This document shows positions 26,550 through 33,991 of a stretch of DNA of 64,000 bases, piece after piece. How positions within the stretch are numbered: position 1 is the stretch's first letter; each line of letters starts with the position of its first letter. A program made the position numbers and the translations under genes. Location of the stretch: NCBI GenBank assembly GCA_964630925.1, contig CAZVZK010000022.1:1-64000 (forward strand). Reading direction: 5' to 3'. The stretch is from RGDT01 sp964630925. GTDB taxonomy: Bacteria; Planctomycetota; Planctomycetia; Gemmatales; Gemmataceae. Below the pieces are notes generated by a model. The model was not told where the DNA came from, ran no database searches, and was given only the letters and a program-made list of their open reading frames with translations.

Positions 26550-27470
26550 ATGCGACAACATCGTGTCCGCTCCCGTGACGGCTTCACCTTGATCGAGCTG
26601 CTGGTCGTCATCGCCATCATCGCGGTGCTGATCGGCTTGCTCCTCCCCGCCGTCCAGAAGGTCCGCGACGCCGCCGCTCGCATCCAGTGCGCCAACAACC
26701 TCAAGCAGATCGTCCTGGGACGCCTCCACTTCCACGACACGTACGGCCGGACGCCGTGCGGTGTCGGTTGGATGTCCGAGCCGAACGTGGGCGGACCGGG
26801 TAAGGCCTACGGCATCTGCTGGTTCCATGTTCTCCCCTTTATTGAGCAGGAGGCCCTCTACAAGAGTTCATTCGATGGAACTGTATACGACGCGAGAAAT
26901 AACGGCGTCTACGCCAAGCCGGTCAAGACCTACGTTTGTCCTTCCGATCCCAGTGTTGAGGCCGGCGGCGTCGTGACCCTCAACTCAGGTGCCGTCTGGG
27001 GTGCCGCCTCCTACGCCGCCAATACACTGATTGATGCCACCTGCGATCAGAACGGAAACATTATTGACATCTACGGGAATTTTCGCCTCCCTGGCTCGTG
27101 CCCTGACGGTACGTCCAACACCATCTACATCAGCGAGAAACTCGCACACTGCACCAACGCGAATTACAAGGAGGGCGGGACCTTGTGGGCCTACTGGCTC
27201 GCGGATGCCTCCATGCAGCCGCTGCACGGGGCCTTTGCGATCTCGTTATGGAACGGCTACTCCACCGGGCCCGCCTCGAAGTTCCTGGTCCGGCCCAGCC
27301 CGTCCCGCGGCAACTGCGACCCGACCCTGGCCTCGAGCCCGCACACCGGCGGCATCAACGTCGGCATGCTGGACGGCGGCGTCCGCTTCCTGTCGGCCGG
27401 CATCAGCGGCAAGACCTGGTGGGAAGCCTGCACGCCCGCCGGTGGCGAGGTTCTGGGCCCAGACTGGTGA
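26550..27470 (+). CDS. DUF1559 protein with type IV pilin-like N-terminal methylation signal
   Basis: A 306-residue protein. The N-terminus (RDGFTLIELLVVIAII) is a class III prepilin signal, cut before the Phe by a prepilin peptidase, and runs into a hydrophobic helix ending LLLPAVQKVRDAAAR. The DUF1559 domain follows, with CANNLKQI and a C-terminal block HTGGINVGMLDGGVRFLS. These proteins are greatly expanded in planctomycetes and are thought to build surface or pseudopilus structures. The ATG at 26550 has AGGAG upstream and places the prepilin signal near the start. It lies in the cassette with the kinase-WD40 gene and a lipoprotein gene 93 bases downstream. Confidence 0.92.
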   Translation: MRQHRVRSRDGFTLIELLVVIAIIAVLIGLLLPAVQKVRDAAARIQCANNLKQIVLGRLHFHDTYGRTPCGVGWMSEPNVGGPGKAYGICWFHVLPFIEQEALYKSSFDGTVYDARNNGVYAKPVKTYVCPSDPSVEAGGVVTLNSGAVWGAASYAANTLIDATCDQNGNIIDIYGNFRLPGSCPDGTSNTIYISEKLAHCTNANYKEGGTLWAYWLADASMQPLHGAFAISLWNGYSTGPASKFLVRPSPSRGNCDPTLASSPHTGGINVGMLDGGVRFLSAGISGKTWWEACTPAGGEVLGPDW

Positions 27471-27563
27471 CAGGGCGGCGGGCCCTGGTGAGCCGAGCGG
27501 CACCGCGCCACGGTCGGGCCAGCCCGTTCGGCTCGCGGAGCCTTTTCGGAATAGGAGGTCAAC

Positions 27564-28007
27564 ATGCCCGGTGCGACGCGATGGATAACCGGTGGGCTCG
27601 TGCTGCTGGCCCTGGCGGTGGTCGGTTGTGGGTCTCGGACGCCCTCGGTGTCCGGCAAGGTGACGTTCAAGGGCCTCCCGCTGCCTTCCGGCACGGTCCT
27701 GTTCCACGGTGGCGACGGCCGCGTCGAACACGGACTGATCGACGGAGAGGGCAGATACAACATCGCCAACGCCCCCCTCGGATCGGTGCGCATCACGGTG
27801 CAATCGCACGCCGCCCAACCGCTGGGTCTGCCCTCACTCGGCGGAAAGCCTCCTACGGCACCGGCAGAGCTCGCCCCGCCGGCGACAGAGAAGCGTGACG
27901 GCACGTTCGTACCCATCCCGCCTCGCTACCTCGACAAGGAGCAGTCCCGCCTCGAGTACAACGTCCGTCCTGGCACCCAGACTCACGACATCGAACTACA
28001 GCCCTGA
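27564..28007 (+). CDS. Lipoprotein with carboxypeptidase-regulatory-like fold
   Basis: A 147-residue protein. It begins with a lipoprotein signal: a hydrophobic stretch (GGLVLLALAVV) and a cysteine at about C22 (VVGCGS). After it comes a transthyretin-like beta-sandwich of the kind often paired with DUF1559 genes in planctomycetes (VSGKVTFKGLPLPSGTVLFHG, then LIDGEGRYNIANAPLGSVRITV). AGGAGG lies 7 bases before the ATG. It probably sits in the cell envelope and follows the DUF1559 gene in the same transcript. No enzyme motif is present. Confidence 0.85.
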   Translation: MPGATRWITGGLVLLALAVVGCGSRTPSVSGKVTFKGLPLPSGTVLFHGGDGRVEHGLIDGEGRYNIANAPLGSVRITVQSHAAQPLGLPSLGGKPPTAPAELAPPATEKRDGTFVPIPPRYLDKEQSRLEYNVRPGTQTHDIELQP

Positions 28008-28141
28008 CATGTGTCGGTCATCACCGTGTTCGTCCCCGCTCGGCAAGATGAGGCTACCTCAACGAGCTGCTCAGCTTCAGGAGATGGGCAGCCCATTTCG
28101 ACGATGCTGGCCTCGACGAACGCATCTCGCCGTGAGCTGCT

Positions 28142-28232
28142 TCATCCGATCCGCGAGCGTTTCTCCAGGTACGCCGCCAGCAGGTGGTTGTACGGCTCCT
28201 TCGTGCAGGCCAGCCCGTAGCTCACCTTGCGT
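28142..28232 (-). pseudogene. 3' fragment of an unidentified gene (copy 1)
   Basis: Read on the minus strand this encodes RKVSYGLACTKEPYNHLLAAYLEKRSRIG and a stop. A close copy lies at 29763-29880 and a decayed one at 28927-28957. The 5' part of the gene is missing: upstream on the minus strand the sequence turns directly into the antisense of the M6 fragment at 28233. The parent protein is not recognised. Confidence 0.55.
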
Positions 28233-28589
28233 TCGCCGCGTGAGTGCTTCAAGATCCTCGTCCGTCTGGATGGCAGCGAATACTTCCTGCTGGAGAACCG
28301 GACGGCGAAGGGGTTCGACGCGGCGTTGCCGGGGCACGGCCTGTTGGTCTGGCGTGTCGTGGGCGGCAGGCCGACGCTGGAGGAGTCGCACGGCGTGGAG
28401 GGGCCGCGAGGCCCGCTGGTGCATCTGGATGCGATGCCGTTCCCCAGCCGGGCGAACAGGGCGTTCACGCCGCACACGACGCCGTCGAGCCGCTCACCCA
28501 ACGGCGGGGGGTTGCCGGTGAACGTGACGAACATCCGCCGTCTGCCGGACGGGCGGGTCACGCTGCACCTGGGCTACGAGTACGATTGA
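28233..28589 (+). pseudogene. 3' remnant of a third M6-like protein
   Basis: The stretch encodes the last 118 or so residues of the M6-like proteins (ECFKILVRLDGSEYFLLEN to GYEYD) and matches bases 22205-22554 very closely, including a run of about 90 bases identical near VVGGRPTLEESHGVEG. It has no signal peptide, PDZ or catalytic region and no convincing start, so it is a truncated copy. It is fused at about 28232 to an unrelated fragment read on the other strand. Confidence 0.75.
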
Positions 28590-28620
28590 AACGCAGAGGC
28601 CCACCTTGGCGGCGCGACAG

Positions 28621-28920
28621 ATGAAACAATCCCTCAAGGCGGCCCTGATCACCTTCGCGGCCCTCCTGCCGGTGTGCTGCTGTCTGATCCCCCTCGTCAG
28701 CATCCGAGGTTGGATCAAGCCGCACCAGGACCACCTGCAGGACAGGATCAAGGAGGGGATGACCAAGGCGGAGGTTCTATCGATCCTAGGTGAGCCCGCC
28801 GAGCGTTTCACGCCCGCCGATGACTTGGAGCGGTGGTACTACCGCACCGGCCTGCTCCCGGTGACTACCTTCGGCGTGGCATTCGGGCCGGACGAGCGAG
28901 TCGTCCACACCTGGATCTGA
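28621..28920 (+). CDS. Small membrane-anchored protein with SmpA/BamE-like motif
   Basis: A 99-residue protein. A short basic start and a hydrophobic segment (LITFAALLPVCCCLIPLV) anchor it to the membrane, possibly as a signal or lipoprotein-like sequence although no clear lipobox is seen. The rest contains KEGMTKAEVLSILGEPAERF, close to the GMTkaeV...lGxP pattern of the SmpA/OmlA (BamE-like) fold. A TTG at 28606, with GAGG upstream, is an alternative start that adds five residues. It stands alone between the M6 remnant and the convergent DUF4365 gene. Function unknown. Confidence 0.65.
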   Translation: MKQSLKAALITFAALLPVCCCLIPLVSIRGWIKPHQDHLQDRIKEGMTKAEVLSILGEPAERFTPADDLERWYYRTGLLPVTTFGVAFGPDERVVHTWI

Positions 28921-28926
28921 CAACCC

Positions 28927-28957
28927 CATCCGATCCGTGATCGTTTCTTTCAGTACC
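28927..28957 (-). repeat. Decayed third copy of the repeated fragment end
   Basis: CATCCGATCCGTGATCG and the next bases match, with several changes, the ends of the fragments at 28142 and 29763 (CATCCGATCCGCGAGCG). Only about 30 bases remain and the frame is lost. Like the other two copies it directly follows a gene. Confidence 0.4.
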
Positions 28958-28967
28958 CGGCCCGGCC

Positions 28968-29738
28968 TCAGGCAGGCGAGGCGGGGCTGGCCCTCTGGAA
29001 CCGGCTCTCAAACTCGCGTGGGGTGGCGATGCCGAACCCTTCCAGCACCATGCGCGCGCCGACGTAATGCCGTGTCAGGACCTCATCACCGCCGGGGTGG
29101 ATGGGCATGATGACGAGAGCGCCCGTGTCCGGGTGCTTGTACACACGCGTGTCCGGCTCCGGCTCGCGGGACAGAAACCCGAACGAGCGGAGGACGCCAT
29201 CGAGATCGGCGTAGGTGATGCCCGTCATCGAACGACCCCCCCAATCGTAGCGCCGCGTGGCCTCCTGGATGAGCCGGCGTATCCGCCGGATCGCCCTCCG
29301 CCCCAGCCGCTGCCCCTCCGGGATGTTGACCCGGACCGTGCGGGCGCCCGGCCTCGGGTGCCTGGCCGACGGGTCGCTGAAGTGCCCCTGGATGTGGAGC
29401 CAGTACGCCCGGCGCCGCGGCGCGTCAAACAACACCAGAAGAACCGGCTGCCGCTCCCGACGCCACTGATTGTAGTCCCGGACATCGAGGTCGAAGGCGG
29501 CCGTGCCCCCGACCAGAGTGATCGAGTCAGACGCCTTGAGCTGCCAGTACGCCAGCCCGACCTCCGCGTGGCCGTCCTCATCGAAAGGCTGCATCCACAG
29601 GTCGAAGCCGTAGTCCATCTCCATCCGCTGGACGACGTGCCCCTCTTCCAGAATGAAACGCTCGACGAAGTTGTGGCTGAGGTCGGCGATGACGTGTTCG
29701 CGCGTCCGCCGTTTCCTCTCGTCATGCGTGCGAGCCAC
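28968..29738 (-). CDS. DUF4365 (PD-(D/E)xK-like) domain joined to a HicA-like domain
   Basis: A 256-residue protein. The N-terminal 165 residues match DUF4365, with the nuclease-like core D46 (MDYGFDLW), then Q66-x-K68 (YWQLKAS), the Q/K signature of restriction-type PD-(D/E)xK folds. From about M171 (MTGITYADLDGVLRSFGF) the sequence changes to a HicA-like small domain with YKHPDTGALVIMPIHP, resembling the GxxxxxxHP...P.H pattern of HicA toxins. M171 has a G-rich stretch upstream, so two genes may have fused or a second start may be used. The GTG start at 29738 has GGAGGAGGG upstream. A defence or toxin role is inferred only. Confidence 0.75.
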   Translation of the reverse strand: MARTHDERKRRTREHVIADLSHNFVERFILEEGHVVQRMEMDYGFDLWMQPFDEDGHAEVGLAYWQLKASDSITLVGGTAAFDLDVRDYNQWRRERQPVLLVLFDAPRRRAYWLHIQGHFSDPSARHPRPGARTVRVNIPEGQRLGRRAIRRIRRLIQEATRRYDWGGRSMTGITYADLDGVLRSFGFLSREPEPDTRVYKHPDTGALVIMPIHPGGDEVLTRHYVGARMVLEGFGIATPREFESRFQRASPASPA

Positions 29739-29762
29739 CGTGCCGCCCTCCTCCCGCTCGCC

Positions 29763-29880
29763 TCACCCGATCCGCGAGCGCTTCTCCAGGTACGCCGCCA
29801 GGAGGTGGTCGTAAGGTTCCTTCGTGCAGGCCAGCCCGTAGCTCACCTTGCGCTCGAAGCACGCCGTCTTCAGGCAGCCA
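29763..29880 (-). pseudogene. 3' fragment of an unidentified gene (copy 2)
   Basis: On the minus strand it encodes CLKTACFERKVSYGLACTKE and continues to PYDHLLAAYLEKRSRIG and a stop. It differs from the copy at 28142-28232 by a few bases and extends further at the 5' side. No start or longer frame exists, because the amidotransferase gene ends at 29902. The parent gene is not recognised. Confidence 0.5.
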
Positions 29881-29901
29881 GGGGACCGGCCTGGGTCCTG
29901 A

Positions 29902-30648
29902 CTATCGCGCCCCGGCGGCGTCGAGGAAGTCGGTGAACAGGCGGCGTTGCGAGTCGTGCCGGTCCGCCAGCTCCTCCGGGTGCCACTGCACGCCGACCAG
30001 GAACTGCCCGTTGGAGCCCTCGACGCCCTCGATCAATCCGTCGGGGGCGTGGGCGCTGGCCACCAGCGACGGCGCCAGCCGCTTGATCCCCTGGTGGTGC
30101 ATGCTGTTGACGCGCGGGCACCGGTCCCCGAGCATCCGCCCCAGCCGCGACGACGGCTCCACCGTCACGTCATGCGCCAGGAAATCGCGCGTCAGGGCGT
30201 TCTCGGGGCGCGGGAAGTAATCGTGCTTCAGGGCGGGCATGTGTTCGGGGAGGTGCTGGTGCAGTGAGCCGCCGCAGGCGACGTTGAGCGCCTGGATGCC
30301 GCGGCACACGCCCAGGACGGGCTTCCCGTCGGCGATGGCCCAGAGGATGAGCTGGATCTCGGTCCAGTCGCGGGCGGGGTCCGGGGCGTCGCAGGCGGCG
30401 TGGCGCGGCTCGCCGTAGTTGGCCGGGTCGATGTCCACCCCGCCGGTCAGGAAGATGCCGTCGAGACGCTCGTAGATGGCGCGGAGGGTGGCGTCGTCCC
30501 CCTGGAGCAGGGGCACGAGGACGGGGACGGCCCCGCAGTCGGCGAGGACGCGGACGTAGCGCTGCCCCATGACCCAGCAGTTGGGCAGTTTGCCGGGGAT
30601 GGCGGCGAGCGTCTGCATGGCGACGCCGATGATCGGCCGGGTAGGCAC
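29902..30648 (-). CDS. Class I glutamine amidotransferase-like hydrolase (peptidase C26, PuuD-like)
   Basis: A 248-residue protein of the gamma-glutamyl-gamma-aminobutyrate hydrolase family. The nucleophile elbow GVCRGIQALN contains C115 and the rest of the triad is in VGVQWHPEE (H223, E225). FLTGGVDIDPANYGE is the typical early family motif. Such enzymes hydrolyse gamma-glutamyl amide bonds, as in putrescine breakdown, but the substrate here is not known, and no other putrescine genes are near. GTG is the start, with GAGGG upstream. No signal peptide, so cytoplasmic. Confidence 0.88.
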   Translation of the reverse strand: MPTRPIIGVAMQTLAAIPGKLPNCWVMGQRYVRVLADCGAVPVLVPLLQGDDATLRAIYERLDGIFLTGGVDIDPANYGEPRHAACDAPDPARDWTEIQLILWAIADGKPVLGVCRGIQALNVACGGSLHQHLPEHMPALKHDYFPRPENALTRDFLAHDVTVEPSSRLGRMLGDRCPRVNSMHHQGIKRLAPSLVASAHAPDGLIEGVEGSNGQFLVGVQWHPEELADRHDSQRRLFTDFLDAAGAR

Positions 30649-30709
30649 GCGATGGCCCTCGGGGCGTCCTGATAGATTAGGTGATCGTGTGCCGGGGTGT
30701 CAACGGACA

Positions 30710-30934
30710 TCAGGACGGCGGTGGTGGGATGATCACCTTCGTCACGGAGGCGGCGACGAACACATGTTGAGTACGATCCGGGGCGACGAAGACGTGGACA
30801 TCAACGCTCCGGGATACCACCTCCGGGTGGGTCACGGGCAGTTGGGACCCGCTGTTGAACTCGATGGTGTAGGGTCGGAATGGGCGTAGGCGGTTGACGG
30901 CCCGGAGTATGGCATCGAGCTCGTCGGGTGTCAT
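30710..30934 (-). CDS. Small protein of unknown function, paralogue of its upstream neighbour
   Basis: A 74-residue protein. The pattern RLRPFRPYTIEFNSGSQLPVTHPEVV, followed by a short beta-rich segment, resembles the neighbour's RREPFQPFVVELLDGSEI. No function is known for the pattern. Its ATG overlaps the stop of that gene (ATGA), implying coupled translation. It probably folds as a small beta-sheet protein. Confidence 0.6.
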   Translation of the reverse strand: MTPDELDAILRAVNRLRPFRPYTIEFNSGSQLPVTHPEVVSRSVDVHVFVAPDRTQHVFVAASVTKVIIPPPPS

Positions 30935-31167
30935 GGGGCGACCCCCTGGGGGGCCGCCTCACGGATGTCGCGAACCCCCTCACACTCGAAGGGGATGATC
31001 TCCAGGTCCGGCCCGGGGGGTAGGTAGACCGCCGCGCCCCCGTTGAACGCCAGGCGGGCCTCCTCGATTCGGATCTCGCTCCCGTCGAGCAGCTCGACGA
31101 CGAACGGCTGGAACGGCTCGCGCCTCTTGAACTGACGCAGGAGGTCCTCGAATCGCTGCTGATCCAT
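30931..31167 (-). CDS. Small protein of unknown function (first of a coupled pair)
   Basis: A 78-residue protein with FEDLLRQFKRREPFQPFVVE and then a beta-rich region with a conserved-looking PGPDLEIIPF. It is related to the 74-residue gene that overlaps it by 4 bases, so the two are probably a tandem duplication. No enzyme motif, signal or membrane segment. The pair lies divergent to gatB, with about 155 bases between the two starts. Confidence 0.6.
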   Translation of the reverse strand: MDQQRFEDLLRQFKRREPFQPFVVELLDGSEIRIEEARLAFNGGAAVYLPPGPDLEIIPFECEGVRDIREAAPQGVAP

Positions 31168-31323
31168 GAGAAGCCCTCGACGGCGGCGGACGGGCGACCC
31201 TTCCAGAGTAAGGCACCCGCGCCCGGCATGTCAACACGCCGCACCCCGGCGGGCATCCCGCGCCATACGCGGATCGTAGGATAACCGCTGCCGAGGACCG
31301 AACCACCACCCCGGAGCCGCGCC

Positions 31324-32751
31324 GTGGCCGATCCGTACCGCATCGTCATCGGGCTGGAGACGCACGTCCAACTTCTGACGCGCACGAAGCTCTTCTGCGG
31401 CTGCCGCACCGACTTCGGGCAGCCGCCCAACTCGGCCACCTGCCCCGTCTGCCTCGGGCTGCCCGGCGCGTTGCCCGTCCTCAACCGCCACGCCTTTGCG
31501 CTGTCCCTCCGGGCCACGCTCGCCCTCGACGGCGCCGTCGCCCCGTTCACCAAGTGGGACCGTAAGAATTACTTCTACCCCGACCTCCCCAAGGGGTATC
31601 AGATCAGCCAGTATGACCTGCCCCTCTGTGTCGGCGGCCACCTCGACCTGCCCACCGGCAAACGCGCCGGCCTCATCCGCGCCCACCTCGAGGAGGACGC
31701 CGGCAAGCTGACCCACTCGGGCGGCGTCACCCTCATCGACCTCAACCGCGCCGGCACGCCCCTGCTGGAGATCGTAGGCCAGCCCGACCTCACGTCGCCG
31801 GAGGAGGCGCGGCTGTATCTGGAGGAGATGGCGCTGCTGATGCGGCAGATCGGCGTCAGCGACTGCAAGATGCAGGAAGGCAGCCTCCGCTGCGACGCCA
31901 ACGTCAACCTGCGCATCGCGCTCCCCGACGCAGCCGAGGCTGTTACCCCCATCGTCGAGATCAAGAACGTCAACAGCTTCAGCTTCCTCGAGCAGGCCAT
32001 CCGTTACGAGGCCCGGCGACAGTACGATCAGTGGCTCTCCGACCCGGGATACCTCATCGGCAGGCACCCCAAGTCCACCGCCGGTTGGGACGAGGCGAAG
32101 GGCGTCACCGTGTTCCAGCGCCGCAAGGAGGAGGCGGCCGATTACCGGTACTTCCCCGACCCCGACCTCATCCCGGTGAGGACCGACGCGGCGATGATCG
32201 AGCGTGCCCGCGCCGGCCTCGGCGAGACCCCCGCCCAGTCGCGCGTCCGCCTCGCGGGGTTGGGGCTGTCGAAGCAGGACGTGGGCGTCCTGGTCGGCCT
32301 GGGGCGCGAGGGGATCGCGTACTTCGACGAGGCCGCCGGCGTCTGCGGTGACGCCAAGGCGGCGTGCAACTGGGTGACGAATCAGGTGCTTGCCGCCCGC
32401 TCGGGGGACGGCTGGCCGGTGCCGGCGGCCCGGCTGGGCGAGCTGATCGCCCTTCAGAAGGGGCAGGGGCTGAGCAAGCAGGCGGCGGCGGACGCCTTCG
32501 CGAAGATGCGCGGCGGGCTGGGGGCGGGGGAGGCGGTGGCGGCGCTGGGGCTGGCGGCGGCGGCGGGCGAGGACGCCGTCCGCGAGATGGTGCGGCGGGC
32601 GATGGCGGGAAACGCCAGGGCGGTGGCCGATTTCCGGGCGGGAAAGGCGGCGGCGGCGAACGCCCTCAAGGGGGCGGTGATGAAGGAGGCGAGGGGGTCG
32701 GCGCGGGCCGCCGACGTGGACCGAATCCTCGCGGAGGAGCTGGCGCGGTAG
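31324..32751 (+). CDS. gatB: Aspartyl/glutamyl-tRNA(Asn/Gln) amidotransferase subunit B
   Basis: A 475-residue protein of normal GatB length. The N-terminus has YRIVIGLETHVQL and the zinc-binding cysteines C25, C27, C40 and C43. The cradle domain contains the usual KNYFYPDLPKGYQISQYD and GVTLIDLNRAGTPLLEIV, and the C-terminal tail domain has VGVLVGLGREGIAYFDE followed by the YqeY-like helical region. GatB recognises the mischarged Glu-tRNA(Gln) or Asp-tRNA(Asn) and performs the amide transfer with GatA and GatC, which are not in this window. The start is a GTG. The gene is followed by unrelated genes on the same strand. Confidence 0.96.
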   Translation: MADPYRIVIGLETHVQLLTRTKLFCGCRTDFGQPPNSATCPVCLGLPGALPVLNRHAFALSLRATLALDGAVAPFTKWDRKNYFYPDLPKGYQISQYDLPLCVGGHLDLPTGKRAGLIRAHLEEDAGKLTHSGGVTLIDLNRAGTPLLEIVGQPDLTSPEEARLYLEEMALLMRQIGVSDCKMQEGSLRCDANVNLRIALPDAAEAVTPIVEIKNVNSFSFLEQAIRYEARRQYDQWLSDPGYLIGRHPKSTAGWDEAKGVTVFQRRKEEAADYRYFPDPDLIPVRTDAAMIERARAGLGETPAQSRVRLAGLGLSKQDVGVLVGLGREGIAYFDEAAGVCGDAKAACNWVTNQVLAARSGDGWPVPAARLGELIALQKGQGLSKQAAADAFAKMRGGLGAGEAVAALGLAAAAGEDAVREMVRRAMAGNARAVADFRAGKAAAANALKGAVMKEARGSARAADVDRILAEELAR

Positions 32752-32850
32752 GGAGGGACGCGCCGGGCCGCGATCCCTAATCTGACCCAGCCCCCCGAGA
32801 CGCCGGACGCCCGGCGGGGGCTCCCCCCCGAACGGATGGAGACGCGACCC

Positions 32851-33969
32851 ATGTCCATCAAGTGCGATGAGTGCAAGAGGAAGTTCGACCCGACGCCGAA
32901 CCTGGACCTGATGCCCTGCCCGGGCTGCCGCAACCTCGTACCCACCGGCAACGAGAAGTCCATTCGCAAGACGCAGGAGAAGTACCGCCACGACCTGGAG
33001 TGGCCCAAGGCGGCTGCCGGGCGGGCCATCGCCTACGCCGCCGGCATCTACGCCCTGTCCACGCACGCCACGCCCATCGACTTCGAGGCCATCGAGCAGA
33101 AGGTGCGGCGGAAGTACGGCCAGCACTCGGCGGCGAAGGAGCGTGGCCTGACGCTCGTCGGGATGCGGGGCGCCCACCACGTCATCGACACCTCCGTCAG
33201 CTTCCTGCTCGTCCCGCTGACCGGCGTGGGGCTGGACAAGAAGCCGTGGCACCTGCTGTACGTCGTCTTCCGCGGCTCGCGGGGCAGCAAGGCGTACAGC
33301 GAGGAGAATGTCCGCGGTGCCGGCTGGGGCGAGACCCCCGAGGGCGAGCTCATCAACGTGGACTGGCGCTCCAACTTCACCACGTCGCAGGTGACGCCGA
33401 CGTGGAGCTCGTCCGTGAAGATCCACAAGGGGTTCAACGACCTGTACATGAGCATGCGTGGGCGGGTCCACTCCATCGTGAAGAAGGCCCTCGCCGAGCA
33501 GCCCGAGGCCCAGGTCGTCGTCACCGGGCACAGCCTCGGGGCCGCCCTCTCCACCGTGTGCGCCCACGATCTGCAGTGCTCCGGCCTGTGCGAGCCGTTC
33601 GTCTTCCCCTTCTGCTCCCCCCGCGTCGGCGCCCTCAGCTTCTGCCGCGACTTCGACGAGAAGATCGCCACCAGTTGGGCCTACCTGCAGGGCGAGCCGA
33701 AGCCGATGGCCTACCCCCGCAGCTTCGTCTTCGTCCAGTCCAACGACCCCGTGTCGTGGGGCGGCAAGCACGGCTTCAAGCACGAGATGAACGAGAAGGA
33801 GGCGAAGAAGTACGCCGACAGCGGCAACATCGCCAAGCAGGGCCTCTACGCGCAGTTCAAGTTCAAGAGCGACACGGTCATCTACTACCACGTCGGCAAC
33901 CTCTACCGGGCGTCGTACTTCGGCCTGCACGACTTCGGCAAGATGGAGCGGGAGATCTTCCCCGACTGA
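32851..33969 (+). CDS. Class 3 lipase-family protein with N-terminal zinc ribbon
   Basis: A 372-residue protein. The first 30 residues carry two CxxC pairs (C5/C8 and C23/C26), a zinc-ribbon layout. The rest is a class 3 lipase fold with LLYVVFRGSRG, the nucleophile elbow VVTGHSLGAALST and later FCSPRVGA and SNDPVSW (candidate aspartate). No signal peptide is present, which is unusual for a lipase and suggests a cytoplasmic substrate. GGAG lies 11 bases before the ATG at 32851; an ATG at 32836 is an alternative. The zinc ribbon plus lipase combination is uncommon. Substrate unknown. Confidence 0.8.
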   Translation: MSIKCDECKRKFDPTPNLDLMPCPGCRNLVPTGNEKSIRKTQEKYRHDLEWPKAAAGRAIAYAAGIYALSTHATPIDFEAIEQKVRRKYGQHSAAKERGLTLVGMRGAHHVIDTSVSFLLVPLTGVGLDKKPWHLLYVVFRGSRGSKAYSEENVRGAGWGETPEGELINVDWRSNFTTSQVTPTWSSSVKIHKGFNDLYMSMRGRVHSIVKKALAEQPEAQVVVTGHSLGAALSTVCAHDLQCSGLCEPFVFPFCSPRVGALSFCRDFDEKIATSWAYLQGEPKPMAYPRSFVFVQSNDPVSWGGKHGFKHEMNEKEAKKYADSGNIAKQGLYAQFKFKSDTVIYYHVGNLYRASYFGLHDFGKMEREIFPD

Positions 33970-33991
33970 GGCGCGCGGCCGGGGGCCCATC

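Noticed and set aside
28011..28220. Plus-strand open frame between the lipoprotein gene and the M6 remnant
   Set aside because: It has no ribosome-binding site and reads across the antisense of the repeated gene fragment.
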